A DNA stretch of 21,520 nucleotides from an uncultured Porphyromonadaceae bacterium (GCA_947074265.1 CAMTPD010000002.1:1-21520), one strand, 5' to 3'; counted from the stretch's first letter, positions 1 through 8,866 are shown. Notes: a model not told the origin generated them from the sequence alone. Numbers and translations are program-made.

Positions 1-340
1 TTGTAAAACCAGACATGGTCTCAAAGTAAGCATCTGTAACAGAAGGAATATAACCACTTATCAGGTATGGAAGCATCCCAAACAACGAGAATACGATCCA
101 TGTGAGCGATACCGTTATTAATCCTTCTCTCTTGCCCGAGTCTCTATCGTTTGCCTTTGCTCCTATCCCGTAGAAGATACAACCAAAGACGAGTGTAATC
201 AAACTAGAAAGGCCCAATGCCATAATATCATCCCCTCTGAATAGAGCCGCAACTCCGGTTGATATACCTAGAAAGAATGTCTCAATGATCAGCATCAAGC
301 CGAGCATCTTTGATATAAATAAAAAATTAAGCTGCCACAT
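1..340 (-). CDS. trkH: TrkH potassium uptake protein, N-terminal part
   Basis: This is the N-terminal 113 codons of a membrane potassium transporter subunit; the rest lies beyond the left edge. Translating the minus strand from the ATG at 338-340 gives an uninterrupted frame with hydrophobic segments near residues 3-27 and 34-52 and another near 70-90. A charged stretch between them reads AKANDRDSGKREG. The frame ends at the edge with FETMSGFT, which matches the first selectivity-filter (P-loop) motif of the TrkH/KtrB family. The ATG lies 18 bases after the trkA stop, with an AAAGGAAG stretch just upstream, so the two are almost certainly co-transcribed. In the family, TrkH forms the ion path and TrkA gates it by binding nucleotide. 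It was too short for automatic detection because it is cut by the window. Confidence 0.9.
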   Translation of the reverse strand, partial: MWQLNFLFISKMLGLMLIIETFFLGISTGVAALFRGDDIMALGLSSLITLVFGCIFYGIGAKANDRDSGKREGLITVSLTWIVFSLFGMLPYLISGYIPSVTDAYFETMSGFT

Positions 341-358
341 ATTGCTACGCTTCCTTTA

Positions 359-1702
359 TCAATTAAAAAAGTCTTCTACTTTTCGCATAGCCGTATCCAG
401 GCAGAATACCACAACGTGATCGTATGGTTGAATAACGGTATCACCATTAATCATTAGCGATTTACCATCTCGGATCAAGCCTCCTAAGGTAAGATCTTTA
501 GGAAGATGCAAATCTCTCACAGCTTTACGGGTGATTTTAGAATTTGGTCTTGCAACCAATTCTGCCACGTCTGCGTTTGCAAAAGTGAGACATTTTACGT
601 TACCCACATCAGCATCCAACAAATGTTGATAGATATGACTTGCCGCGATTAGTTTTTTATTGATAATCGTACCGATATCTAGCTTCTCAGCTAACGAAAT
701 ATAATCTATATTTTCCACCTTAGCTACCGTTTTCTTCACACCGAATCGTTTCGCTGCAAGACAGGCTAAGATGTTGGTACTTGAATTCTCTGTAAGTGCG
801 ATAAAAGCTCCGGCATCTTTGATCCCTTCTTGAATAAGCAAATCGGTATCTCTACCGTCTCCATTTATGATCAAGACGTTATGACCGGCATATTCTGCTA
901 TTTTATAGCTTTTCTCTTTATTCGATTCAATAATCTTTACTCGGATATTGTCTGGTAAATATTGAGATGTACGCATCGCAATACGACTACCTCCCATGAT
1001 TACAATCTTCTTGATATCCGAAGCAGAGGTTGTTTTACCAGCTTGCGCTTTCACCTCTTCAACATGTTCTTTTGTTGTAGTAAAGAACACGATATCTCCC
1101 GCCTGAACAGTGTCGTCTCCGCGAGGTATGATTGTTACACTATTACGCTTTATTGCTACAATGTGATAAATCTTATCGCCTTGCGTAAGGTCTGATAGTT
1201 TTTTATTTACGATCGAAGCGTTATCGCGCACTTTTACACCCAGCAAGATAAGTGCTCCGCCAAACAACTCGTAATACTGTCTAACCCAAGGACGTTTTAT
1301 GGCTGCAACGATTTCTTTTGCAGCAAGCATCTCTGGATAAATCAACGAGTTTACTCCTAGCTTCTGGAAAAACTCCATATTCTTAGGAAGTAAATACTCA
1401 TAATTATTGATCCTGGCAATTGTTTTAGCCGCACCCAGATTGGCAGCCAATAAACAAGACGTTATATTGGTTGTTTCTTCCGGAGTAACACTAATAAAGA
1501 GGTCTGCTTTTGCAATACCTGCGCTACCAAGATCTTTTAATGAGGTTGGATTGCCAACAATTGGCATGATATCCAAACTGGAATTTAAGCCCTTCAGTCG
1601 TTCTTCACTCGGGTCCATCAAGATGATATCCTGATTCTCCTGAGACAACAATTTGGCAAGGTGAGTTCCAACTTCACCTGCACCGGCAATTAGAATTTTC
1701 AT
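359..1702 (-). CDS. trkA: Trk potassium uptake system, peripheral NAD-binding protein TrkA
   Basis: This 447-residue cytoplasmic protein has two tandem RCK units, the usual TrkA length and layout. The first Rossmann domain begins MKILIAGAGEVG (GxGxxG at residues 7-12) and has an acidic residue at about Asp30, where the family binds the NAD ribose. A TrkA_C domain lies at about 140-220. The second Rossmann domain begins near residue 233 with IVIMGGSRIA, a less canonical glycine loop, and a second TrkA_C domain fills the C-terminus. TrkA regulates the TrkH channel in response to bound NAD(H) or ATP. It sits 56 bases after dxs and 18 bases before trkH on the same strand. I see no -7 promoter element in the dxs-trkA gap, so transcription from the dxs promoter is likely. 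Confidence 0.95.
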   Translation of the reverse strand: MKILIAGAGEVGTHLAKLLSQENQDIILMDPSEERLKGLNSSLDIMPIVGNPTSLKDLGSAGIAKADLFISVTPEETTNITSCLLAANLGAAKTIARINNYEYLLPKNMEFFQKLGVNSLIYPEMLAAKEIVAAIKRPWVRQYYELFGGALILLGVKVRDNASIVNKKLSDLTQGDKIYHIVAIKRNSVTIIPRGDDTVQAGDIVFFTTTKEHVEEVKAQAGKTTSASDIKKIVIMGGSRIAMRTSQYLPDNIRVKIIESNKEKSYKIAEYAGHNVLIINGDGRDTDLLIQEGIKDAGAFIALTENSSTNILACLAAKRFGVKKTVAKVENIDYISLAEKLDIGTIINKKLIAASHIYQHLLDADVGNVKCLTFANADVAELVARPNSKITRKAVRDLHLPKDLTLGGLIRDGKSLMINGDTVIQPYDHVVVFCLDTAMRKVEDFFN

Positions 1703-1758
1703 ATAAATGATTCATCTGGTACTCTTGTACAGAGCACATCCTATCAGTAAAAATATTC

Positions 1759-3669
1759 TTATTCTGATTTAAGAGAAGAGCAAATTTCTTCAGCAATCGC
1801 ATCAATGCTTAAGTGACACAATGCCAATTGCTCATTTACAGTTCCATGCTCGATAAACTGATCAGGTATTCCCATTCGTTTTACTTGCAACGTATACCCG
1901 TGATCTGCCATAAATTCAAGCACAGCGCTTCCAAAACCTCCTTGAATCACACCATTTTCTATGGTAATGATTCGTTTGTATTTCTTACCAATCAAATGAA
2001 GCAATTCTTCATCTAATGGTTTAACAAATATCATATCATAATGTGAAGCTGAGACTCCACTATTTTCCGCTTTCTTAACAGCCTCTACAACCTGATTACC
2101 AATGGCTCCGATAGACAACACTGCCACATCAGAAGTTCCCTCCGAGACAATGCGACCTTTACCTATCGGCATCGATTCCATGTCTTTTTGCCAATCGACC
2201 AAAACACCTCTACCACGTGGATAACGTATCGCAAAAGGTCCGTCTTGATCTTTGTAAGCCGTATACATCAAATCTCGTAGTTGATGCTCATTCATCGGTG
2301 CAGCAATGGTAAGATTCGGAATACAACGTAAATAGGCCAAGTCAAAGACTCCGTTATGAGTTGCACCATCTTCACCAACCAAGCCTCCTCGATCCAAACA
2401 CATCACAACATGTAGCTTTTGCATTGCTACGTCATGTATGATTTGATCATAGGCACGTTGCATAAAAGAAGAATAAATGTTGCAAAACGGAATCAGGTTC
2501 TCTTTAGCCATCCCGGCCGAGAATGTCATTGCATGCCCTTCGGCAATACCCACATCAAAAGCTCTATGAGGCATTTCTTTCATCAAGAACGACATAGAAC
2601 AACCCGTTGGCATAGCCGGAGTTACACCAACAATACGCTCATCTTGTTTTGCCAATTCAACCAACGTATGCCCAAATACATCTTGAAACAACGGTGGTAA
2701 CATATCCGTTTTTACAATTTCCCGTTTACCGGTTTCTTTGTTAAACTTACCGGGAGCATGCCAAACAATTGCCGATTCTTCAGCAGGTTTGTAACCTTTC
2801 CCTTTTTTAGTTCGAATATGCAATATTTTAGGACCTTTAAAGTCTTTAATATCATTCAGTATCTTAACCAAATAATTTACATCATGCCCATCTATCGGAC
2901 CGAAATAGCGAATATTAAAGCCCTCAAAAAGGTTATGTTGTTCTGTAATCAAAGCCTTTAGGCTATTGTTTACACGTAAAATCCCGTCACGACGTTTGTC
3001 GTTGATAAGATTCAGTTTTCGAAGTTGCGTATATACATCATGTCTTACTCGATTATACGCACGAGACGTTGTAATATCCACAAGATACTGACTCAATCCA
3101 CCCACATTCTGGTCGATAGCCATATTATTATCATTGAGAATAATCAACACATTATTTCGATTGGCAGATGCATTATTCAACCCTTCAAAAGCCAATCCTC
3201 CAGTCATCGACCCATCGCCGATCACTGCAACTACCTGCTTCTCTGTTTCTCCCTTCAACTCTGCAGCTACAGACATACCCAATGCAGCTGAAATAGAATT
3301 AGAAGCATGTCCTGCAATAAATGCATCGTATTCACTTTCAGAAGGAAGAGGAAAACCACTTATCCCATGCAACTTGCGTAACGTAGGGAAGCGATCACGT
3401 CGGCCGGTAAGGATCTTATGTCCGTAGGCTTGATGCCCCACGTCCCACACAATTCTGTCATCCGGTGTATTGAATACATAATGTAAAGCAACCGTAAGTT
3501 CTACTGTACCAAGACTAGACCCTAAATGCCCCGGATTTTCAGCCAGTACATCTAAAATATATTGTCTTAGCTCAGAACATACTTGTTCCAATTGCTCCAC
3601 TTTTAAGTTTCGTAAATCTGATGGCGAATCTATATGTTTTAAAATACTCTTATCTTCGAGAAAGCTCAT
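1759..3669 (-). CDS. dxs: 1-deoxy-D-xylulose-5-phosphate synthase
   Basis: Dxs is a thiamine-diphosphate enzyme that condenses pyruvate with glyceraldehyde-3-phosphate, the first step of the MEP pathway to isoprenoids, including undecaprenyl carrier lipid and quinones. The sequence shows [20 protein letters not shown] and [18 protein letters not shown] near the N-terminus. The [17 protein letters not shown] and NDNNMAI motifs bind ThDP and Mg2+, and the transketolase middle domain has [15 protein letters not shown]. The open frame runs back to 3756, but the first 29 codons are hydrophobic and unlike Dxs. I chose the ATG at 3667-3669 ([19 protein letters not shown]), because family proteins begin just before such an INSPSDLR-like motif. 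That start gives 636 residues, normal for the family, and places a TACATTTG -7 element 22 bases upstream. First gene of a dxs-trkA-trkH unit. Confidence 0.95.
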   Translation of the reverse strand: MSFLEDKSILKHIDSPSDLRNLKVEQLEQVCSELRQYILDVLAENPGHLGSSLGTVELTVALHYVFNTPDDRIVWDVGHQAYGHKILTGRRDRFPTLRKLHGISGFPLPSESEYDAFIAGHASNSISAALGMSVAAELKGETEKQVVAVIGDGSMTGGLAFEGLNNASANRNNVLIILNDNNMAIDQNVGGLSQYLVDITTSRAYNRVRHDVYTQLRKLNLINDKRRDGILRVNNSLKALITEQHNLFEGFNIRYFGPIDGHDVNYLVKILNDIKDFKGPKILHIRTKKGKGYKPAEESAIVWHAPGKFNKETGKREIVKTDMLPPLFQDVFGHTLVELAKQDERIVGVTPAMPTGCSMSFLMKEMPHRAFDVGIAEGHAMTFSAGMAKENLIPFCNIYSSFMQRAYDQIIHDVAMQKLHVVMCLDRGGLVGEDGATHNGVFDLAYLRCIPNLTIAAPMNEHQLRDLMYTAYKDQDGPFAIRYPRGRGVLVDWQKDMESMPIGKGRIVSEGTSDVAVLSIGAIGNQVVEAVKKAENSGVSASHYDMIFVKPLDEELLHLIGKKYKRIITIENGVIQGGFGSAVLEFMADHGYTLQVKRMGIPDQFIEHGTVNEQLALCHLSIDAIAEEICSSLKSE

Positions 3670-3690
3670 TATCAGGAATAATATTTTTGG

Positions 3691-3698
3691 CAAATGTA
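3691..3698 (-). promoter_or_regulatory. Probable -7 promoter element for dxs
   Basis: On the minus strand this reads TACATTTG, an exact match to the Bacteroidota -7 consensus TAnnTTTG. It sits 22 bases upstream of the dxs ATG chosen here. No clear TTTG -33 element lies at the usual spacing, so the assignment rests on one element and position. It also supports the shorter dxs start, because the longer frame would begin upstream of it. Confidence 0.45.
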
Positions 3699-3719
3699 AA
3701 GAAATAACTGTAGATAGTC

Positions 3720-3727
3720 TAACTTTG
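3720..3727 (+). promoter_or_regulatory. Probable -7 promoter element for the GSCFA/murF-alr unit
   Basis: TAACTTTG matches TAnnTTTG and ends 34 bases before the GSCFA start codon at 3762. It lies only about 20 bases from the divergent dxs element, so the two units would share a compact back-to-back promoter region. The -33 element is not obvious. Confidence 0.45.
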
Positions 3728-3761
3728 TTATTCAAATTTATACTGTAACATATCAACTACT

Positions 3762-4751
3762 ATGAACTTTCGTACCATTGTAGATACTCCCCAAAAAGAG
3801 ATTTCCATCTCATATACAGACAAATTAATCCTTCTGGGTTCGTGTTTTAGTGAAAATATAGGCAACCGACTAGTAGATTGTAAATTCAAAGTCGACATGA
3901 ACCCTTTTGGCATATTGTACAATCCTCTTTCAATAGAGAAAAGCATCCGTCGCATGCTTTCTGCAACCGATTACACCTCCTCCGATTTAATCTACCACAA
4001 CGACATTTATCACAGCTTTGATCATCACGGCTCTTTCTCCGGAGTCGATTCGAATCAAGTACTACATCAAATCAACACCAGACTACATACATCGGCACAA
4101 TCGCTAAGAGAAGCAACAGTACTACTTATTACATTCGGGACCGCATTTGTTTATTCAAACAAACATGACGGTAAGATCGTATCCAATTGTCACAAATTAC
4201 CAGCCAAAACTTTTGACAGAAGCCGTATATCCGTTGATGAGATTGTTTCCTCATGGTCTATTTTGATACAAGATTTGCAACAAGTAAATCCTAATATTAA
4301 AATTATTTTCACCGTAAGCCCGATCCGACACCTCAAAGACGGTGCACATGAGAATCAATTAAGCAAAGCAACTTTACAATTATCTATAGATCAACTGCAA
4401 AAAGAATATAACAACATATATTACTTTCCTGCTTATGAAATCGTTCTTGATGAACTGCGCGACTACCGTTTCTATGCGAACGATATGACACATCCGGCAA
4501 GTATTACTATAGATTATATTTGGGAAAAGTTCTCACAATGCTATTTTTCAAAAGAAACATCCGAAATTATTGCACAATGGCAACAAATTGCAAAAGCAAT
4601 ATCCCATCGACCGCTTCGTCCGGATAGTGCCAGCTACAAACAATTCATACTGCAAACTTTGTTAAAGGTGAAACAGATTCAGAATAAATTTCATTTCTTT
4701 GATATTCAAAATGAAATTGACACATTAGAAAAGAAGCTAGAATCATTATAG
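3762..4751 (+). CDS. GSCFA domain protein
   Basis: This 329-residue protein carries the motif LLGSCFSENIG at about residues 24-34, the sequence that names the GSCFA family (PF08885), followed by DMNPFGILYNPLSI. A later FYANDMTHPA segment could supply the Asp-His part of an SGNH/GDSL-like hydrolase site, with the GSCF serine as nucleophile; that is inference from fold similarity. There is no signal peptide or membrane segment, so it is probably cytoplasmic. The C-terminus is helical and charged (QNEIDTLEKKLESL). The stop is two bases before the start of murF-alr, so the two are co-transcribed and probably translationally coupled. The family has no established reaction that I know of; its close linkage to a peptidoglycan gene suggests, but does not prove, a role in the envelope. 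Confidence 0.85.
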   Translation: MNFRTIVDTPQKEISISYTDKLILLGSCFSENIGNRLVDCKFKVDMNPFGILYNPLSIEKSIRRMLSATDYTSSDLIYHNDIYHSFDHHGSFSGVDSNQVLHQINTRLHTSAQSLREATVLLITFGTAFVYSNKHDGKIVSNCHKLPAKTFDRSRISVDEIVSSWSILIQDLQQVNPNIKIIFTVSPIRHLKDGAHENQLSKATLQLSIDQLQKEYNNIYYFPAYEIVLDELRDYRFYANDMTHPASITIDYIWEKFSQCYFSKETSEIIAQWQQIAKAISHRPLRPDSASYKQFILQTLLKVKQIQNKFHFFDIQNEIDTLEKKLESL

Positions 4752-4753
4752 AT

Positions 4754-7222
4754 ATGGACTATTCAATACACGAAGTTTCCAAGATACTTCGAGCTTCGAC
4801 CAATGAGCTCAAAGAAGCGAAAATAAAAATACTTTTAACAGACAGCAGATCCCTGTCATTTCCAGAAGAGTCGTTGTTTTTTGCCTTAAAAAGCAACAAC
4901 AACGATGGTCATAAATATATTTCGGAACTATACCAACTACGTGTTCGTAATTTTGTAGTAAGCGAGATGCATCCTGAATTTGAAGAAATGCAAGATGCCA
5001 ATTTCCTCGTTGTCAAAGACACGCTTACCGCATTACAACAATTGGCACGCTATCATCGTAGCCGTTTCGACATCCCTGTAGTAGCCATTACCGGAAGCAA
5101 TGGTAAAACCATGGTTAAGGAGTTCTTGTATCAAATGCTGAATCAAGACTTTAATATCGTGCGCTCTCCTCGCAGCTACAATTCTCAAATTGGGGTACCG
5201 TTATCTGTATGGCAGCTCAACGAAAAACATACACTTGGTATATTCGAAGCAGGCATATCTCAGTGTGATGAAATGAGTAAGCTCGAACCGATTATTGCTC
5301 CCAAAGTAGGAATCATCACCAACATAGGCGAAGCTCACCAAGAAAACTTTATCTCATATAAAGAAAAGTGTCTTGAGAAACTTGAGTTATTCAAAAATTG
5401 TGATGCTATCGTTTGCGATCTAGACAACTTATTTATCACCGATTGTCTGGATGCAGCATTTCTATCTCATAAAATAATTGGGTGGTCTAAAAAAGACTCC
5501 GATGCTCCCCTTTATATATCATCCATAGAGAAAGGAGTAAACTCAACCACTATACGATGTACACTTGTCGGATACGACAAAGTATTTACATTCCCATTTT
5601 CAGACGATGCATCGATCGAGAACATCTTGCATTGTTTGGCCCTCATTTTATATCTAAAACCTAGCTCAAAGAGCCTAAATATCGAGCAGCACAATCTTGA
5701 GCCCGTAGCTATGCGTTTGGAAGTGAAGCAAGGAGTCAACAACTGCACACTGATCAACGACACCTACAATTCGGATATCAACTCATTAGATATAGCACTC
5801 GACTTTCAAATGCGCCGTTTACTTCCACTAGGAGGAAAACGTACGCTTATACTTTCCGACATTCTACAAACAGGTATGTTACCCAAGAATCTTTACAAAA
5901 AGGTAGCAGAACTTGTACGTCGTAAAAAAGTAGATAAAATCATTGGTATAGGTCGAAACATCAAAAGCAATGCCGATTTGTTTGACCACATTGAAGCCGA
6001 GTTTTATCAAACCACAGAAGAGTTTTTACATTCAGAAAGCATCAAGAACTTAAAGAACGAACTCGTTCTGATCAAAGGATCCAGATCGTTTCACTTCGAG
6101 CGCATTGCCGAGCGTCTCGAGCAACGCATGCACGAAACCATTCTTGAGGTAGATCTCGATGCCATCGTCTATAACTTCAACCACTACAAATCGAAGTTGA
6201 AGCCTGAGACTAAACTGATGTGTATGGTTAAAGCCTCCGGATATGGAGCCGGCGCATATGAACTTGCCAAAACATTGCAAGATCATCGCTGCGACTACCT
6301 TGCTGTTGCAGTAGCCGACGAAGGAGCCGAATTGCGTAAAGAAGGGATATCGATTCCGATTGTCGTAATGAATCCGGAGTTTGGAAGCTTCAATCTCATC
6401 TTCAACAATCAGTTAGAACCGGAGGTATATAGCCTTCGTCTGCTCGATGCCATTATCAAAGAAACAGAACGTCGCGGCATTACGTCCTACCCTATCCACT
6501 TAAAGATAGATACAGGAATGAAACGCCTCGGGTTCGATTCTGAACAAATACCGGAAGTTATAGAACGTATCAAAAACCAAAACGGGGTAATTATTCGTTC
6601 TGTTTTCTCTCACTTAGCAGGAAGCGATACGCCAGAGCTAGATTCATTCTCACTGCAACAAATCGAGACTTTTAGCAAAGCAGCTCAAGAACTCGAAGAA
6701 GGACTTGGTCGTAAAGTAATCAAGCATATTCTTAACTCTGCAGGAATTGAACGTTTTGCTGCCTATCAGTTCGATATGGCTCGATTAGGCATCGGCTTGT
6801 ATGGCATCAATGCACAAGGAGAAAACATGCTTCACACGGTAAGCACGCTTAAAACTACCATTCTTCAAATACGTGATGTAAAAGAAGGAGAAAGCATCGG
6901 ATACGGACGTAAGAGCATTGCTACCCGTCCATCGCGCATTGCAATTATCCCGATTGGATATGCCGATGGTATGGATCGTCACCTGAGCAATGGTGTAGGA
7001 GAAGTATATATTAATGGCAAAATATGTCCGATCATCGGAAACATATGCATGGATACTTGTATGATCGATGTAACAGATGTTGATACTACAGAAGGAGATT
7101 CTGTTGAAATATTTGGCAAAGAATATCCGGTAGAAAAGATTGCCAACAAGCTTCAAACGATCCCTTATGAGGTATTCACCTCTGTATCTCCGCGTGTTAA
7201 ACGAGTATATTTTAGAGAATAG
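4754..7222 (+). CDS. murF-alr: Bifunctional UDP-MurNAc-tripeptide:D-Ala-D-Ala ligase / alanine racemase (MurF-Alr fusion)
   Basis: This is an 822-residue fusion of two peptidoglycan enzymes. Residues 1 to about 455 are a Mur ligase: TDSRS near 30 in the UDP-binding domain, the ATP P-loop GSNGKT at 114-119, EAGIS near 165, TNIGEAHQ near 189, and INDTYNSD near 334. Residues about 462-822 are a fold-type III PLP alanine racemase: LEVDLDAIVYNF near 464, the PLP lysine in MVKASGYGAG (Lys493), the KIDTGMKRLGF segment near 584, SVFSHLAGSD near 616, the catalytic tyrosine in GYGRKS (Tyr717), PIGYADGMDR near 733, and GNICMDTCMIDVT near 762. Every expected motif is present, so both halves look active. 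The racemase makes D-Ala, and MurF joins D-Ala-D-Ala to the tripeptide precursor. Such fusions are known in Bacteroidota. It follows the GSCFA gene by two bases. Confidence 0.95.
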   Translation: MDYSIHEVSKILRASTNELKEAKIKILLTDSRSLSFPEESLFFALKSNNNDGHKYISELYQLRVRNFVVSEMHPEFEEMQDANFLVVKDTLTALQQLARYHRSRFDIPVVAITGSNGKTMVKEFLYQMLNQDFNIVRSPRSYNSQIGVPLSVWQLNEKHTLGIFEAGISQCDEMSKLEPIIAPKVGIITNIGEAHQENFISYKEKCLEKLELFKNCDAIVCDLDNLFITDCLDAAFLSHKIIGWSKKDSDAPLYISSIEKGVNSTTIRCTLVGYDKVFTFPFSDDASIENILHCLALILYLKPSSKSLNIEQHNLEPVAMRLEVKQGVNNCTLINDTYNSDINSLDIALDFQMRRLLPLGGKRTLILSDILQTGMLPKNLYKKVAELVRRKKVDKIIGIGRNIKSNADLFDHIEAEFYQTTEEFLHSESIKNLKNELVLIKGSRSFHFERIAERLEQRMHETILEVDLDAIVYNFNHYKSKLKPETKLMCMVKASGYGAGAYELAKTLQDHRCDYLAVAVADEGAELRKEGISIPIVVMNPEFGSFNLIFNNQLEPEVYSLRLLDAIIKETERRGITSYPIHLKIDTGMKRLGFDSEQIPEVIERIKNQNGVIIRSVFSHLAGSDTPELDSFSLQQIETFSKAAQELEEGLGRKVIKHILNSAGIERFAAYQFDMARLGIGLYGINAQGENMLHTVSTLKTTILQIRDVKEGESIGYGRKSIATRPSRIAIIPIGYADGMDRHLSNGVGEVYINGKICPIIGNICMDTCMIDVTDVDTTEGDSVEIFGKEYPVEKIANKLQTIPYEVFTSVSPRVKRVYFRE

Positions 7223-7224
7223 CC

Positions 7225-7254
7225 TTTGTGGTTTGCACATTATTTGTATTTTTG
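7225..7254 (+). promoter_or_regulatory. fabI promoter, -33 and -7 elements
   Basis: TTTG at 7225-7228 and TATTTTTG at 7247-7254, 18 bases apart, match the Bacteroidota promoter pattern (TTTG near -33, TAnnTTTG near -7). The pair begins three bases after the murF-alr stop and ends 25 bases before the fabI ATG. There is no terminator between murF-alr and fabI, so fabI can probably also be read from upstream. Confidence 0.6.
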
Positions 7255-7279
7255 TGCGCACATATATAAATCAATTGAT

Positions 7280-8137
7280 ATGAGTTTTAATTTATTGAAA
7301 GGCAAAAGAGGTATTATTTTCGGAGCCTTGAATGATATGTCTATCGCCTGGCAAGTTGCTGAAAGAGCTGTAGAAGAAGGAGCAATGATCACCCTTACAA
7401 ATACACCTGTAGCTGTACGTATGGGTCAAGTTTCAGAGCTTGGAGAAAAACTTAACGCCGAAGTTATTCCTGCTGATGCAACAAATGTAGAAGACCTGGA
7501 AATGGTATTCACAAAATCTATGGAAGTACTGGGTGGCAAAATTGACTTTGTACTTCACTCAATCGGAATGTCGCCAAATGTACGTAAGAAACGTACTTAC
7601 GATGATCTAGACTACGATATGTTGTCAAAAACACTTGACATTTCAGCTGTATCATTCCACAAAATGCTACAAGTTGCTAAGAAAATGGATGCTATCTCTG
7701 AAGGTGGTTCTGTTGTAGCATTATCATATGTTGCAGCACAACGCACGTTCTTCGGATACAACGATATGGCAGACGCTAAATCACTACTTGAGTCTATCAC
7801 TCGTAGCTTCGGTTACATCTATGGTCGTGAAAAAGGTGTACGTATCAATACCATTTCTCAATCGCCAACCGTAACAACTGCAGGTAGCGGAGTAAAAGGT
7901 ATGAACGACCTTCTTGACTTCTCAGACAAGATGTCTCCACTTGGTAATGCAGATGCATTGGATTGTGCAAATTACTGTATCACAATGTTCTCTGACCTTA
8001 CTAAAAAAGTAACAATGCAGAACTTATTCAACGATGGTGGTTTCTCAAGCATGGGAATGAGCCTTCGTGCCATGAACCAATACAGCAAGGGCATGGAAGA
8101 ATACACAGACGAAGAAGGAAACGTTATTTACGGCTAA
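7280..8137 (+). CDS. fabI: Enoyl-[acyl-carrier-protein] reductase (NADH)
   Basis: FabI reduces enoyl-ACP to acyl-ACP, the last step of each fatty acid elongation cycle, in the cytoplasm. The protein shows the modified Rossmann loop GALNDMSIAWQVA (residues 15-27), LHSIGMSP near 92, and the FabI-type catalytic set Tyr150 (LSYVAAQR) and Tyr160-x6-Lys167 (YNDMADAK). SQSPTVTTAGSGVKG, near residue 193, corresponds to the substrate-binding loop. The frame opens at 7226, but the first 18 codons overlap the promoter and do not resemble FabI. I chose the ATG at 7280 (MSFNLLKGKRG), giving 285 residues, slightly above the usual 260 or so. It has its own promoter and is followed by a strong terminator, so it can act as a single-gene unit. 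Confidence 0.95.
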   Translation: MSFNLLKGKRGIIFGALNDMSIAWQVAERAVEEGAMITLTNTPVAVRMGQVSELGEKLNAEVIPADATNVEDLEMVFTKSMEVLGGKIDFVLHSIGMSPNVRKKRTYDDLDYDMLSKTLDISAVSFHKMLQVAKKMDAISEGGSVVALSYVAAQRTFFGYNDMADAKSLLESITRSFGYIYGREKGVRINTISQSPTVTTAGSGVKGMNDLLDFSDKMSPLGNADALDCANYCITMFSDLTKKVTMQNLFNDGGFSSMGMSLRAMNQYSKGMEEYTDEEGNVIYG

Positions 8138-8159
8138 TTCCAGTCAAAAAAATAAACTT

Positions 8160-8197
8160 TACCTCTTTCTAACTTGTTTAGAGAGAGGTATTTTTTT
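8160..8197 (+). terminator. Rho-independent terminator after fabI
   Basis: TACCTCTTTCTAA and TTAGAGAGAGGTA pair with one G-U wobble around a very short loop, followed at once by seven T residues (8191-8197). It begins 22 bases after the fabI stop. It ends only 21 bases before the start codon of the next gene, so it may also limit read-through into that gene. Confidence 0.85.
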
Positions 8198-8218
8198 ATT
8201 CTGAAAAAACAAAGATGT

Positions 8219-8827
8219 ATGCTAACTAAAATATATCCCGACAATCCAAATGAACGCGAAATACTTCGAGCCGTAGAAATACTTCGAGATGGAGGATTGA
8301 TCATTTATCCTACGGATACCATATATGCAATCGGTTGTGATGCTCTCAATCAAAGAGCAGTAGAAAAGATATGCAAACTAAAAGGAGTAGATCCTCGCAA
8401 GAGTAACCTGTCTATTATTTGTTATGACCTGTCCAACATCAGTCATTATGCCAAAGTTTCGAACACGTCGTTCAAAGTAATGAAGAAGAATCTTCCCGGC
8501 CCGTTCACCTTTATTCTTCCCGCCACCAACGAACTTCCCAAGATCTTCAAGCAACGGAAAGAGGTAGGTATTCGTGTGCCCGACAACAACATCATTCGTC
8601 AGATCGTAAATGAACTAGGCAATCCTGTATTAAGCATGACCGTACGTGACGACAGAGACATGATTGAATACACCACAGACCCCGAACTTATCGATGAAAA
8701 ATATGAGAATATTGTTGATATGGTAATTGATGGAGGTTATGGAGCTATTGTTCCGTCAACAGTCGTAAACTGCCTCGACGACTCATTCGAAATAATCAGA
8801 CAAGGCAAAGGACATCTCCACCTGTAG
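8219..8827 (+). CDS. Sua5/YciO/YrdC/YwlC family protein (probable L-threonylcarbamoyladenylate synthase)
   Basis: This 202-residue cytoplasmic protein has a single YrdC-type domain. Family members bind RNA or nucleotides, and Sua5/TsaC members make threonylcarbamoyl-AMP for the t6A37 modification of ANN-decoding tRNAs. Visible motifs are GGLIIYPTDTIYAIGCDA near the N-terminus, KLKGVDPRKSNLSIIC, LPGPFTFILPAT, VGIRVPDN and GAIVPSTVVNC. The SHYAKVSN...LPGPFTFILPAT layout resembles the YciO branch, whose biochemical role is less certain than that of TsaC, so I leave the symbol blank. The open frame begins at 8174 inside the fabI terminator; the ATG at 8219 (MLTKIYPDNPNERE) fits the family and lies past the terminator. 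No separate promoter is obvious. Confidence 0.88.
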   Translation: MLTKIYPDNPNEREILRAVEILRDGGLIIYPTDTIYAIGCDALNQRAVEKICKLKGVDPRKSNLSIICYDLSNISHYAKVSNTSFKVMKKNLPGPFTFILPATNELPKIFKQRKEVGIRVPDNNIIRQIVNELGNPVLSMTVRDDRDMIEYTTDPELIDEKYENIVDMVIDGGYGAIVPSTVVNCLDDSFEIIRQGKGHLHL

Positions 8828-8832
8828 TTATT

Positions 8833-8866
8833 CCTTCTGATGCAGCAAACGAGACACATCAGGAGG
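8833..8866 (+). other. Stem-loop just after the Sua5/YciO gene
   Basis: CCTTCTGATG (8833-8842) and CATCAGGAGG (8857-8866) form a 10-bp stem with one G-U pair and a 14-base loop, starting six bases after the stop codon. No T-run follows, so it is not a classic terminator. It may protect or end the transcript. Confidence 0.4.

Noticed and set aside
6785..7261. A 158-codon minus-strand open frame opposite the alanine racemase domain
   Set aside because: The plus strand carries complete racemase motifs, and the minus translation has no recognisable domain.
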